A stretch of DNA of 64,000 nt. Source: Deltaproteobacteria bacterium. GTDB taxonomy: Bacteria; Myxococcota_A; UBA9160; UBA6930. The first letter of the stretch is position 1. The number at the start of each line of letters is the position of its first letter. Shown in pieces: positions 7,457 through 16,570 of the stretch. Where the stretch lies: positions 1-64,000 of the forward strand of contig JAJDAP010000079.1 of NCBI GenBank assembly GCA_029261795.1, in the 5' to 3' direction. The position numbers and the translations under genes were made by a program. The notes under the pieces are model-generated. The model made no database searches. It saw only the letters and a program-made list of their open reading frames with translations, and was not told the DNA's origin.

Positions 7457-9526
7457 CTAGAAGCGAAAGCGCAGACCGATACGGATGTCCCGGCCAGCAA
7501 CGGGAAGCCGCTCTTTCAGGAACGACACGTGATTGCGACCGCGCTGATCGCTGAGATTCCGGGCCTGGACGAAAAGCGAAAGGTCGCGGTCCTCGAAGGG
7601 ACGGAGCGTCGCGCTGGCGTTCACGAGCACGTGGCCATCGGTCGGCCGCTCGAGCGGCGCCACATCATCCTGATCCCCGACGAAGACGCCCTCGAGGCGG
7701 AGCTTCAACCGCTTGAACTCGAGCTCGCCGCCGAACCGTAGACGCGCCGGCGGGATCCGGGGGAGATCCCGGCCACTCGCCCGGCCGCGGACGAGGTCGT
7801 AGCCGAGGTCGAGCACTCCGCTTCCCCAGCCGGCCTCGTAGACCGTCCACGCCAGGTCCAGTTCCAACCCATAGAAATCCGCGTCGGCCTGCCGGTAGCG
7901 ACGTTCCGGAAGACCGTCCTGGAACGCGCCTGTCTCTCGCTGGAAGATGAAGTCGTCGAAGCGGGTGTAGAAGAGATTGAGGCCCCCGGTCAGCCGACCT
8001 TCGCGGCGCTTGAAAGTGAGTTCGACCGACGAGGCGGTCTCCGGATCCAGCGCAACATCGCCGATCTCGAAGCCCGCCGTCGCGAAATGGGGTCCGTCCG
8101 AATAGAGCTCTTCTCCGGTCGGCGGACGTTCGGTGCGGGCCACCGAGAGGCCCACCAACGTGTCGGCGTCGACCGCGTAGGAAGCGCCCAACGAGGCGCT
8201 CACCGTGGTGAAGCCGCGATCGCGAAGCGAGCCGGCTGCATCGATCGCCGTGCGCTCGATCCGCAAGCCCGCCTCCACCGTGACGGGGTCGAGATGGAGT
8301 TCCTCGACGACGAACAACGCCAACTGCCCGGCGTCGTGTTCGGGCAGGAAAGCCTCGGCCCCGATCGCGATGCGGTCTTCGAAACGCCACTGCAAGCCGA
8401 TCGAGCCATCCAGGTTTCCGAAGCTCGCCTGGGTGGCTTCCAGCCGCGCCTCATGGCCGCGGTTCAGGAAGGTCGTCACGATCTTTCCGCCCTCCCGTTC
8501 CGAGTGTTGATAGTCGCCATAGACGCCGCGGAACCCGACGGAATCGAAAGGACCGAAAGAACCGCGCAGACCGCCCCCGAGATCGATGCGGTTCTGCTTC
8601 AGATCGATGCGAATACCGGCAGCCGGCGGCTCCTCGGGAGGCACGGGCACGCCGTAGTCGGATTCGAGCCGCGCATAGGCCAGGCCGAAGAAGCCATCCT
8701 CGCCGACCCAGGAAGCACCGAGCGTTCCGCCATGGGATTCGACATCGGTCCCCGGAACGCGGCCGGACGCCGGCGCGAGCGGATCCTGGGCGTCGAAGTC
8801 GGATCGGGACCGGCTCGCGAGCGGGTCTCCCTTCACCTCCAGATCATGGCCCCGGCGCACGAAACCTTCGGCGTGGAACACCAGTGGGCCAGCCGCTGCG
8901 CGCAGCAAGCCCGCCGCGTTTGCATCGTCTGCGTTGGATCCGTAGTGGAGACCCACGGCGCCCTGATAGGGACCGTCCAATGGACGCTCGGCGATCCGGC
9001 CATCGATCACGTTTACGACGCCCCCGACCGCGTTGCTCCCGTAGCGAAGCGTTCCAGCGCCGCGCAACACTTCGATGCGTTCCGCCAGCAACGGGTCCGA
9101 GGCGACTTGATGATCGGGACTCGTGGTGCTGGCATCCACGACACTGACGCCGTTCTGCAGGACGCGGAGGCGCGGGCCGTCGAGTCCGCGAATCACCGGC
9201 CGGCTCGCACCGGGAGCGAAACCGGTGCTCACCACGCCGGGCTGACCCGCGAGGGTGTCACCCAGGGTCGTCTGGATCTCGCGCTGGAGTTCGTCTTCAG
9301 CCAGGACGCTGGTTCCCTGGATAACGTCGAACCGCCGACGTTCGTGTCCGGAGAAAGTGACGACGAGTTCGTCGAGCGCTTCGTCGTGCTGGTGACCGCG
9401 ATGCGCCGGGTCGGCGGCATGGTCGTCGGCGCCGGCGTTGTCGGCGTCGCTTGGCAATGGATTCAGGAACAAGAGAGCGAGGAAGGCAAGCATCCCCGGG
9501 AGAGAACGGGTGTTTGAAGACAGCAT
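7457..9526 (-). CDS. TonB-dependent outer-membrane receptor, putative metal (zinc-type) uptake
   Basis: A 689-aa protein with an N-terminal signal peptide, then a histidine-rich linker (DDHAADPAHRGHQHDE), a plug domain with the typical VIRGLDGPRLRVLQNG and GTLRYGSNAVGGVVNV phrases, and a long beta-barrel ending in a terminal phenylalanine (RFRF). It imports a chelated ligand using TonB energy. The His-rich linker and the CDF exporter next door suggest zinc or a similar cation, as in ZnuD-type receptors, but this is inference. The ATG at 9526 is preceded by AAAGGG. The ORF track runs upstream through non-coding sequence. Confidence 0.85.
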   Translation of the reverse strand: MLSSNTRSLPGMLAFLALLFLNPLPSDADNAGADDHAADPAHRGHQHDEALDELVVTFSGHERRRFDVIQGTSVLAEDELQREIQTTLGDTLAGQPGVVSTGFAPGASRPVIRGLDGPRLRVLQNGVSVVDASTTSPDHQVASDPLLAERIEVLRGAGTLRYGSNAVGGVVNVIDGRIAERPLDGPYQGAVGLHYGSNADDANAAGLLRAAAGPLVFHAEGFVRRGHDLEVKGDPLASRSRSDFDAQDPLAPASGRVPGTDVESHGGTLGASWVGEDGFFGLAYARLESDYGVPVPPEEPPAAGIRIDLKQNRIDLGGGLRGSFGPFDSVGFRGVYGDYQHSEREGGKIVTTFLNRGHEARLEATQASFGNLDGSIGLQWRFEDRIAIGAEAFLPEHDAGQLALFVVEELHLDPVTVEAGLRIERTAIDAAGSLRDRGFTTVSASLGASYAVDADTLVGLSVARTERPPTGEELYSDGPHFATAGFEIGDVALDPETASSVELTFKRREGRLTGGLNLFYTRFDDFIFQRETGAFQDGLPERRYRQADADFYGLELDLAWTVYEAGWGSGVLDLGYDLVRGRASGRDLPRIPPARLRFGGELEFKRLKLRLEGVFVGDQDDVAPLERPTDGHVLVNASATLRPFEDRDLSLFVQARNLSDQRGRNHVSFLKERLPVAGRDIRIGLRFRF

Positions 9527-9597
9527 GGCAGCCCTTTCGAAATTCGGTTGATTCGGGTGCGCGCGTCCGCTCGGCGGACACTGCGCGAAACCGGGAA

Positions 9598-9921
9598 TCA
9601 GCCGACCGAGGGCGGGCCGCGCGGCGCCAATCCGGCGAGCGTGCATACCCTCGCCGCGCGCCACGGCGTCGCGAACCCAAGACGCGTGCGCTGGCATGCC
9701 GACGACGGCGCTGACGGAACCGCTGCGACCGTATGTACGCGTGCGCCAGCGCAGACGGTGCAATCCGGGGCAGCCAGCGCCGCCGCGGCGGAACTGCCGG
9801 CCTGCACGCGGACATCGCCGCCAGCGATCCCGGCCGCATGGCCGTGAAGCTGGGCCAACGGGAGCGCGGCCAGCAGCGCGACGGCGAGGAAGGCATGGAG
9901 GCAACGATGCATCGGACTCAC
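9598..9921 (-). CDS. Small secreted Cys/His protein upstream of the TonB receptor (DUF2946-like)
   Basis: A 107-aa ORF starting at GTG 9921 or ATG 9912. It begins with a clear signal peptide (HAFLAVALLAALPLAQLHGHA), has a CTVC pair in the middle and ends in RGPPSVG, a tail like that of DUF2946 proteins found beside bacterial metal-uptake receptors. It lies 71 bp upstream of and in line with the receptor gene, so both are probably one operon. Function is unknown; periplasmic metal handling is a guess from composition and context. Confidence 0.55.
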   Translation of the reverse strand: MSPMHRCLHAFLAVALLAALPLAQLHGHAAGIAGGDVRVQAGSSAAAALAAPDCTVCAGARVHTVAAVPSAPSSACQRTRLGFATPWRAARVCTLAGLAPRGPPSVG

Positions 9922-9932
9922 GGCTGTGAGTC
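9915..9932. promoter_or_regulatory. Palindromic operator candidate between the divergent metal genes
   Basis: GACTCAC-GGCT-GTGAGTC is a perfect 7-bp inverted repeat with a 4-bp centre. It overlaps the GTG start of the small secreted gene and lies upstream of the divergent CDF exporter (10008), a suitable place for a dimeric regulator controlling both directions. No regulator gene is adjacent. Confidence 0.45.
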
Positions 9933-10007
9933 AAACGAACCGACCTCCCTGCGTCAACTTGCAGCGTCTTGGTGGCGCTGGTCCGGCCAGAAGCGGATCA
10001 TCCCCGG

Positions 10008-10928
10008 ATGCACGACGCACACGCCGGCCACGCCCATGGGCACGCTGGGACGTCCGGTGGAGATCGCGCGGGACAGCGCCGGCGCCTCGCGATCACGTGC
10101 GGGCTCGCGGCGAGCTACCTCGTCGCCGAGGTCATCGGCGGGCTCTGGACCGGTTCGCTCGCCCTGCTCGCGGACGCGGGCCACATGTTCTCCGACGTGG
10201 CGGCGCTGATCCTCTCGCTCTTCGCGTTGTGGCTGTCGGAACGGCCGGCGCCGGCCGAGCGCACCTTCGGCTATCGCCGCATCGAGATCCTCGCGGCCCT
10301 CGCCAACGGCACCGCCCTGATCGTCGTCGCGATCTTCATCGTGTTCGAGGCCTTCGAGCGCTTCGAGGCGCCGCCCGAGATCCTGGGGCTGCCGATGTTG
10401 ACCATCGCTGGAGGTGGTTTGATCGTGAACCTGATCGGCCTCTGGGTCCTCCACGGAGGCAGGGACGACAGTCTCAATCTGCGCGGTGCCTGGCTTCATG
10501 TCGCGTCGGACGCCCTCGGCAGCGTGGGCGCCATGGCTGCCGGCGCGCTGGTCTGGGCCTTCGGTTGGAGCATCGCGGACCCGATCGCGTCGGTCCTGAT
10601 CGCGGTTCTGGTGCTCTACGCCTCCTGGTCACTCCTACGCGAAACCGTCGACGTGCTCCTCGAGGCGGCTCCAGCCGGCGTTGACGTAGGCGAGCTCGAA
10701 GGCGCCTTGATGGGCGTCGAGGGCGTCGGGGAAATCCACGATCTCCACGTCTGGACCATCACCAGCGGCATGACGTCGCTTTCCTGTCACGTGCACGCCG
10801 AAGGCACGATCGACCATCACGTCGTGCTCACTTCCCTCCAGCAAGTCCTGCGCGAACGTTATGCGATCCACCACGTCACGATCCAGGTAGAGCCCGAAGG
10901 CTTCGAGGAGCAGGTCGAAGTTTGCTAG
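10008..10928 (+). CDS. Cation diffusion facilitator (CDF), Zn/Co/Cd exporter
   Basis: A 306-aa inner-membrane antiporter. The N-terminus is histidine-rich (MHDAHAGHAHGHAG), followed by six hydrophobic segments. TM2 carries HMFSD and TM5 carries HVASD, the paired HxxxD metal sites of zinc-type CDFs. The C-terminal cytoplasmic domain contains IHDLHVWTI, the CDF regulatory domain phrase. It expels divalent cations in exchange for protons. The ATG at 10008 is preferred over the TTG at 9969 because family similarity begins there. It is divergent from the receptor operon. Confidence 0.9.
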   Translation: MHDAHAGHAHGHAGTSGGDRAGQRRRLAITCGLAASYLVAEVIGGLWTGSLALLADAGHMFSDVAALILSLFALWLSERPAPAERTFGYRRIEILAALANGTALIVVAIFIVFEAFERFEAPPEILGLPMLTIAGGGLIVNLIGLWVLHGGRDDSLNLRGAWLHVASDALGSVGAMAAGALVWAFGWSIADPIASVLIAVLVLYASWSLLRETVDVLLEAAPAGVDVGELEGALMGVEGVGEIHDLHVWTITSGMTSLSCHVHAEGTIDHHVVLTSLQQVLRERYAIHHVTIQVEPEGFEEQVEVC

Positions 10929-10935
10929 GCGTGCC

Positions 10936-12087
10936 TCAGCGCGCGATCCCGGCCAATACCGGCGCCATCCGCGCGAGCGCTTCACGAATCACGGCCTCAT
11001 CGACGGCGTAGCTGAAGCGAAGGAAGCCCTCCCCCTCCGACCCGAAATCGACGCCCGGGGTCACCCCGACGTGGGCTTCCTCGAGCAATCGGCTCGCCAG
11101 CGCCTTCGAATCCGACGCGAACGCGCGCGCATCCGCGAAGACGTAGAAGGCGCCCCGGGGTGGCGCGGGAATCCGAAACCCCAGTTCCCGCAAGCCCCCG
11201 ATCAACAACTCCCGCTTGGTCGCCAGCACGCCCCGGGCCAGCACGACACTCTCGGCTCCCTGCGCGAGCGCCGCCAATCCGGCGTGCTGCACGAACTCGC
11301 TCGCCGAGATGAAGAAGTTCTGCTGGAGGATCTGGAGGGTCCGAACGGCCGGCATTGGCGCGATTACATAACCGAGACGGAAACCCGTCATCGCATAACG
11401 TTTGGAGAAGCCGTCGAAGACAAAGGCATCATCTGATACCGCGAGGGCCGAGGTCACCTGCACATCGTCGTAGAGCAGCCCGTCGTAGATCTCGTCAGAG
11501 AGCAGCGGCGGGCCGACCGCGGCCAACGCCTCGACGACCTCGCGCGGTTGTACGGCCCCGGTCGGATTCGCCGGTGAGCCGTAGAGGATGGCGCGTGTCC
11601 GCGGAGTGACGGCACGCCGAACCGCATCCGCATCGATGGCCCAGCCTTGCTCGGGATCCCCCGCCACACTGACCGGTGTCGCACCACAGAAGCGCACGAA
11701 ATTCGGGTAGCAAGGGTAGTGCGGGGCCGGAACGATGACTTCGTCGCCGGATTCGAGGAGCGCACCCAAGGAGATCAACAGGGCGGGCGAAGTGCCACTG
11801 GTCACGATCACGCGCTCGAGATCGACGGAAACTCCGGTGCGCGCGGCCTTGTCGTTCGCGATCGCCTCGCGCAGCGCATGAAGCCCACGGCTGTCGGTGT
11901 AACGTGTGGCGCCACTCACCAAGCCGGCCCGCGCGGCTTCCGATGCGGCTTCAGGTGGTTCGAAGTCCGGTTCGCCCACTTCGAGGTGCATCACCGAAAC
12001 CCCGGCTCTCTCCATTTCGTATGCCCGCTCCATCACTTCCATGGCCAGGAATGGCTCGATCGACTGGACGTGGGCGGGGATCTTCAC
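10936..12087 (-). CDS. Class I/II pyridoxal-phosphate aminotransferase
   Basis: A 383-aa fold-type I aminotransferase. Motifs in order are HLEVGEPDF near the N-terminus, the substrate/PLP phrase GSPANPTG, DEIYDGL, and SKRYAMTGFRLGY, whose lysine forms the Schiff base. This is the aspartate/alanine-type aminotransferase group; the amino-acid substrate cannot be named. GTG 12087 is chosen as start because GAAGG lies about 5 bases upstream and the family N-terminus begins there, while the ORF track extends 50 codons further. It is convergent with the CDF gene and divergent from the ccm operon. Confidence 0.88.
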   Translation of the reverse strand: MKIPAHVQSIEPFLAMEVMERAYEMERAGVSVMHLEVGEPDFEPPEAASEAARAGLVSGATRYTDSRGLHALREAIANDKAARTGVSVDLERVIVTSGTSPALLISLGALLESGDEVIVPAPHYPCYPNFVRFCGATPVSVAGDPEQGWAIDADAVRRAVTPRTRAILYGSPANPTGAVQPREVVEALAAVGPPLLSDEIYDGLLYDDVQVTSALAVSDDAFVFDGFSKRYAMTGFRLGYVIAPMPAVRTLQILQQNFFISASEFVQHAGLAALAQGAESVVLARGVLATKRELLIGGLRELGFRIPAPPRGAFYVFADARAFASDSKALASRLLEEAHVGVTPGVDFGSEGEGFLRFSYAVDEAVIREALARMAPVLAGIAR

Positions 12088-12189
12088 GGTGCCTTCGGAG
12101 TAGCGGGCGCGCTTGACAGCGGTCAAGGGCACCTCGGACAAAGTAGCCACAAACCATTGAATTCCTGAAGGTTTCTGGCTTCCCTGCGT

Positions 12190-12218
12190 TTGACGCTGAA
12201 GAAGCCAATGCCTAATCT
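12190..12218 (+). promoter_or_regulatory. Promoter of the ccm operon
   Basis: TTGACG (12190-12195), a spacer of exactly 17 bp and TAATCT (12213-12218) form the best sigma-70-type promoter in the window. It is followed by GAGGAGG five bases before the ccmE ATG at 12238. The layout decides both the promoter and the ccmE start. Confidence 0.7.
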
Positions 12219-12237
12219 GCAAACGTTGAGGAGGCAC

Positions 12238-12690
12238 ATGTCAAAGGGCATCCAGATCGCGGTCGGAGCGGTTGCCATCGTTCTGCTGCTCGGATGGTAC
12301 GCATCCGGCAATCTCGGCGAGGCTTCGTTCGTCTACTACCAGACGCTCGAGGAATTCCGCTCCGGTTCGAGCAGCGGGCAGAACGCGCGCGTACACGGCT
12401 ACGTGACACCGGGCTCGATCGAGCGCGACGTCGACGGCCGCCAGGTGCGCTTCCACGTCCAGAACGTTGCGCCCCACGCCGGCGGTAGCTCGGACGGCAG
12501 CCTGCCGGTCGTATTCGCGAGCCTCGAAACGCCCGACCTCTTCAAGGACGGCGCAGAAGTCGTCGTCGAGGGACGCATGGCTGGCGAGGCCGGGGGTTCG
12601 TTCCAGGCCACCAACGTCCTGGCCAAATGCCCCTCCAAATTCGAGGCTGCCGCTGCCGCTGGCGAAACGCCGCCCGGCACGTCCCTCTAG
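12238..12690 (+). CDS. ccmE: Cytochrome c maturation heme chaperone CcmE, Cys-type variant
   Basis: A 150-aa protein with an N-terminal membrane anchor (residues about 5-20) and a periplasmic OB-fold domain. CcmE takes heme from CcmABCD and passes it to CcmF. In Escherichia coli the heme attaches to His130 of HxxxY; here the matching site is CPSKF (C131, F135). It is therefore the cysteine variant known from deltaproteobacteria and archaea, with Phe replacing the usual Tyr. The ATG follows a GAGGAGG ribosome site. It is the first gene of the ccm operon. Confidence 0.9.
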   Translation: MSKGIQIAVGAVAIVLLLGWYASGNLGEASFVYYQTLEEFRSGSSSGQNARVHGYVTPGSIERDVDGRQVRFHVQNVAPHAGGSSDGSLPVVFASLETPDLFKDGAEVVVEGRMAGEAGGSFQATNVLAKCPSKFEAAAAAGETPPGTSL

Positions 12691-12704
12691 CGGAGCCTCT
12701 CCAC

Positions 12705-14711
12705 ATGTCGGACCTCGGTTCCTTCGCGCTTCGGTTGGCGCTGCTCATCGCCGTTACGGGCACGGTCGCCGGCGTTCTGGCTGGCCTCCGCAAGCGCAGC
12801 GACTGGGCTGAAGTCGCACGCCGCTCGGTGCTCGCCGTCTTCGCACTCCTGTGCGTGGCCATGCTCGCGCTCTTCTTTGCCTTCTACAGCCACGACTACA
12901 GCCTGCTCTACGTCGCCAACCACTCGGCCCGGAGCATGTCCCTCGGCTACCGACTCGCCGCACTCTGGGGCGGGCAGGCCGGCTCGCTGATGCTCTGGTG
13001 TTGGATGCTCACCGCCTACGGTGCAGCCGCGGTCATCGTCAATCGTCGCCAGACGACGCTGTTGCCGTGGGTCTCGTCGGCGATGCTGACGAACGCGCTG
13101 TTCTTCCTGGTGCTGCTCAACCTCGACCTGATCAACCAGATCTCCCCGGGTGCCATGGACCTGCACACGCATCCCTTCGAACCGCTTCCCCCCGGAACCG
13201 TGATGTCCGACGGCACGGGCCTCAACCCGCTGCTCCAGCACCCGGCCATGATGATCCATCCGGTGATGCTCTATACGGGCCTGACCGGTTTCGCGGTGCC
13301 CTTTGCCTTCGCTTTCGCCGCGCTCGCCTCCGGCGAACTCGGCACCGCCTGGATGCGAATCACCCGCCGCTGGACGTTGTGGGCCTGGTTCTTCCTTTCG
13401 ATCGGCATCCTGCTCGGCGGGCACTGGGCCTATGAAGTCCTCGGCTGGGGTGGCTACTGGGCCTGGGATCCGGTGGAGAACTCCTCGCTGATGCCCTGGC
13501 TCGCGGCCACCGCCTACCTGCACTCCGTGATGGTGCAGGAAAAGCGCGACATGCTGAAGATCTGGAATCTGGTCCTGATTGGCCTCACCTATTCGCTCTG
13601 CCTGTTCGGCACGATGCTCACCCGCAGCGGCCTGGTCCGCAGCGTCCACGCCTTCGCGCAGACGGAGATCTTCGGCCAACTCTTCCTCGGATACGTCGTG
13701 CTGACCGTGGTGCTCTACTTCGGCGTGTTGTTCCTGCGGCGAAAGCGGCTGGGAGCGACCAACGAAATCGATTCGGTGCTCTCTCGCGAATCCGGTTTCG
13801 TGATCAACAACTGGTTGTTCATGGCGCTGCTCGGCATCGTCGTCACGGGAACACTCTGGCCGAAACTCACGGAATGGCTGCTCGGCGTGGAACAGAGCAT
13901 GGGGCCGAAGTTCTTCAACATGCTAGGCGCACCCATCGGGATCTTCCTGTTGTTCCTGACCGGTGTCGGGCCCCTGATCGCGTGGAGACGGGCAACTCCG
14001 GCCAACCTGCGCCGGCAGTTCTTCTGGCCCGCCATCATCGGGGTGGTGGCCTTCGCAGCGCTCGGCATCGCGACCCGGGACCAGTTCGTCGGCCTGGCCG
14101 TTCTCACCTGGGCCACCGGCGCCTTCGTCGTCGCCACGATCGCACAGGAGTACTGGCGCGCCGTCAGCGCGCGAATGCGACACGGCGAAAACGTGCTGGA
14201 AGCGCTCCGAACCCTGATGCGCAAGAACCAGCGACGCTACGGCGGCTATGTGGTTCACCTCGGCATGGTGTTCCTGTTCGTGGGCTTTGCCGGAGCTGCC
14301 TTCAACGAGGAGCATCTCGAGAACGTCAGCGTGGGCGGTAGTGTCGAACTGAATGGTTACCGCCTCGAGTACCGCACCGCGCGGCCGCTTCCGGCACAGC
14401 ACTATGGCGGCGCCGAGGCCCGAATCGCGCTGTTCAAGCACGACCGGCCGATCGCCACGATGCGACCCGAGCGGCGCATGTACTGGCTGGAAGAACAGCC
14501 GGTCTCGATCCCGGCGGTCTACTCGACGTTCCGCGAGGACCTCTACGTGGTCCTCACCGCCATCGAAGCGGATGGCTCGGCGACGCTGAAGATCTATCGC
14601 AATCCGCTCGTGAACTGGATCTGGGCCGGGGGCTACACCTTCGTCCTGGGCACGATCCTCGTGATGTGGCCTCACCCGGCCGCGCGGCCGAACCGCGGCG
14701 CCGAAGCTTGA
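12705..14711 (+). CDS. ccmF: Heme lyase subunit CcmF
   Basis: A 668-aa polytopic membrane protein that couples heme to apocytochrome c. The tryptophan-rich signature GWGGYWAWDPVENSS (about 247-262) is the WWD heme-handling domain, and conserved histidines appear in QHPAMMIHPVML. The C-terminal soluble section precedes a last membrane segment. Length is typical. It starts 14 bp after ccmE and its stop overlaps the proposed TTG start of the next gene. The partner genes ccmG/ccmH are not in the window. Confidence 0.95.
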   Translation: MSDLGSFALRLALLIAVTGTVAGVLAGLRKRSDWAEVARRSVLAVFALLCVAMLALFFAFYSHDYSLLYVANHSARSMSLGYRLAALWGGQAGSLMLWCWMLTAYGAAAVIVNRRQTTLLPWVSSAMLTNALFFLVLLNLDLINQISPGAMDLHTHPFEPLPPGTVMSDGTGLNPLLQHPAMMIHPVMLYTGLTGFAVPFAFAFAALASGELGTAWMRITRRWTLWAWFFLSIGILLGGHWAYEVLGWGGYWAWDPVENSSLMPWLAATAYLHSVMVQEKRDMLKIWNLVLIGLTYSLCLFGTMLTRSGLVRSVHAFAQTEIFGQLFLGYVVLTVVLYFGVLFLRRKRLGATNEIDSVLSRESGFVINNWLFMALLGIVVTGTLWPKLTEWLLGVEQSMGPKFFNMLGAPIGIFLLFLTGVGPLIAWRRATPANLRRQFFWPAIIGVVAFAALGIATRDQFVGLAVLTWATGAFVVATIAQEYWRAVSARMRHGENVLEALRTLMRKNQRRYGGYVVHLGMVFLFVGFAGAAFNEEHLENVSVGGSVELNGYRLEYRTARPLPAQHYGGAEARIALFKHDRPIATMRPERRMYWLEEQPVSIPAVYSTFREDLYVVLTAIEADGSATLKIYRNPLVNWIWAGGYTFVLGTILVMWPHPAARPNRGAEA

Positions 14712-16570
14712 GGCCGCGCCCTCAGCAGCCGGTGCGATACGGAGCCTTGGCCCTTTCGTTCCTGTACTTCGCGCTGGCCGCTGGCGCTTCGGCCCAGGGA
14801 GCGCCCGACCTTCCGCAAGGCCCCGGACGCATTACCGGCCAGGTCGTGCACGCGGCCACCGGCAATCCGGTAGCTGATGTCGAGGTTGCCCTCTACGCCC
14901 TGACCGCGGATGGCGTGCCCGGCTTGCGACGCGCAACGAGCGATGCCGACGGTCGCTTCGACTTTCCGGGAATCTCGAACGCCGCCGATATCTCATACCT
15001 GCTGGGCGGACGTTATTCGGGCGTGCCGTTTCCGGGCGCCCGCGTCAGATTCGCACCCGGCGAGACCGAAGTCAGCGCGGACGTTCGCCTCACGGACCTG
15101 ACCGACGACCCCACCGCGATCCGCCCGAACGGCGTAGAGCTGCGCGTCATGCGCGACGCCCAGGGCCTGCGTGTTCTCGAAGGGGTGAAGCTGATCAATG
15201 CCGGCACCACCACCTACGTGGTCCCGCCCGCCGATCAGGCGCGGGCCGTGCCCGCCTTCTCGGCCACCCTTCCCTCCGATGCCTTCGCATTCCAGATGCC
15301 CCTCGGTGTCGTTCCGGATGGCATCCGGCGCGATGGAGACGGGATCGAGTACTACGGACCGATCTACCCCGGGCCCCACGATCTCTCCTGGAGCTTCTCG
15401 ATTCCGGGTACGACCGATGACGAAGGCCGGCAACGCTTCCTCCTCGAAGGCGCCGTTCCCAACGGGACACCGCTCGTGCTGCTGGTTCCCGAAGGGCTGG
15501 GCCCGATCGTGGCATCCGGCTTCCGACGCGACGATGAGCCCACCATCGTCGACGGGCGCCCGCACACGCGGCTCTCGTCCGAATCCGGCAGCTTCCGCAT
15601 CGAGATCGCGCCGCCGCCGGCCCGCATCGACCCCGACGCCACGCGCATCACGGAAATCCAGACCGTGATCGATGCCGATGACGCCGCGCTCGCGGTCCGC
15701 GAGACCGTAACGGTCGAAGTCAGCGGCGACTCGGTCGTGCTGGGCACGGAGGCGTCGCCGCTCGTCAGGCTGCCGTTTCCGGAAGAGGCCCGCGACGTTC
15801 AGTTCGGCACCGATGCCGGCGGCGTGCGGCTGACCCCGCATCCCGAGGGAGGCCTGGCCGCCATCGGCACCGCCGGGCCCGGCAGCTGGCACATCGAGGT
15901 GCGTTACCAACTGCCGGTCGAAACGCTGCCGATCCGCTTCGAGCGGCACTACGCCGAGCGCATCCCCGACCTTTCGATCTTCATCGCGGACACCGGCGAG
16001 TGGGTGCCGAAGTCGCAGCGCCTGCACAAGCGTCGACCAGCGAGAACGCCCGACCTCGCGTACATGCATCTCCAGGCATTCGAGGTCGAGCCCCACGAAA
16101 CCGTGGCGCTTTCACTCGAGCGGTTGCCGCCGCGCAGCCGCAACGAGCGCACGATCGGCCTGGCCCTGGCCGGCGTTCTCGCCCTCGCCGCGATCTTCTG
16201 GCTTTCGGTCCCATTGCGCCGCTCCGGAGCGATCGACGAGGACGAAGAATCCATCTCCGCCCTGGCCCGCGAGCGCGAGGCCCTGATCTGGTCGATCCGC
16301 GATCTCGATCACGACTTCGAGACCGGCAAGATCTCCGAGGAGGATCACCGCGAGATGCGCGACAGCCTGCGCAGCCGCGCCGTCGCGCTGCTGCGCCAGG
16401 ATCGGGCCGAATCCAGCACGTCGGGGAGCCAGGGCGCGGTGCCGGCCGAGCCCGCCGAGGAGGCGCCCAGCGCGTGCACGGGTTGTGGCGCCGGGCTCGA
16501 GCGCAGCCACCGCTTCTGCCCGCAGTGCGGCAGCGCGCGTCCCGAGGCGGAGGGAGATTCTCCCTCGTGA
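14708..16570 (+). CDS. Membrane protein with carboxypeptidase-regulatory-like domain, CcmI-like coil and zinc ribbon
   Basis: A 620-aa protein inserted between ccmF and ccmA. It has a signal peptide, an N-terminal domain (about 35-130) resembling CarboxypepD_reg/beta-sandwich modules (GRITGQVVHAATGNPVADVEV), a long periplasmic part, one membrane helix (about 482-505), a helical segment IRDLDHDFETGKISEEDHREM (about 523-545) like those in CcmI-type proteins, and a zinc ribbon CTGC...CPQC at the C-terminus. Its place suggests a role in apocytochrome handling. TTG at 14708 is proposed from the TTGA overlap with ccmF; GTG at 14732 is an alternative. Confidence 0.7.
   Translation: MRPRPQQPVRYGALALSFLYFALAAGASAQGAPDLPQGPGRITGQVVHAATGNPVADVEVALYALTADGVPGLRRATSDADGRFDFPGISNAADISYLLGGRYSGVPFPGARVRFAPGETEVSADVRLTDLTDDPTAIRPNGVELRVMRDAQGLRVLEGVKLINAGTTTYVVPPADQARAVPAFSATLPSDAFAFQMPLGVVPDGIRRDGDGIEYYGPIYPGPHDLSWSFSIPGTTDDEGRQRFLLEGAVPNGTPLVLLVPEGLGPIVASGFRRDDEPTIVDGRPHTRLSSESGSFRIEIAPPPARIDPDATRITEIQTVIDADDAALAVRETVTVEVSGDSVVLGTEASPLVRLPFPEEARDVQFGTDAGGVRLTPHPEGGLAAIGTAGPGSWHIEVRYQLPVETLPIRFERHYAERIPDLSIFIADTGEWVPKSQRLHKRRPARTPDLAYMHLQAFEVEPHETVALSLERLPPRSRNERTIGLALAGVLALAAIFWLSVPLRRSGAIDEDEESISALAREREALIWSIRDLDHDFETGKISEEDHREMRDSLRSRAVALLRQDRAESSTSGSQGAVPAEPAEEAPSACTGCGAGLERSHRFCPQCGSARPEAEGDSPS

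Noticed and set aside
8087-9517. A 476-aa plus-strand ORF
   Set aside because: It is antisense to the TonB-dependent receptor and shows no domain, signal or ribosome site.
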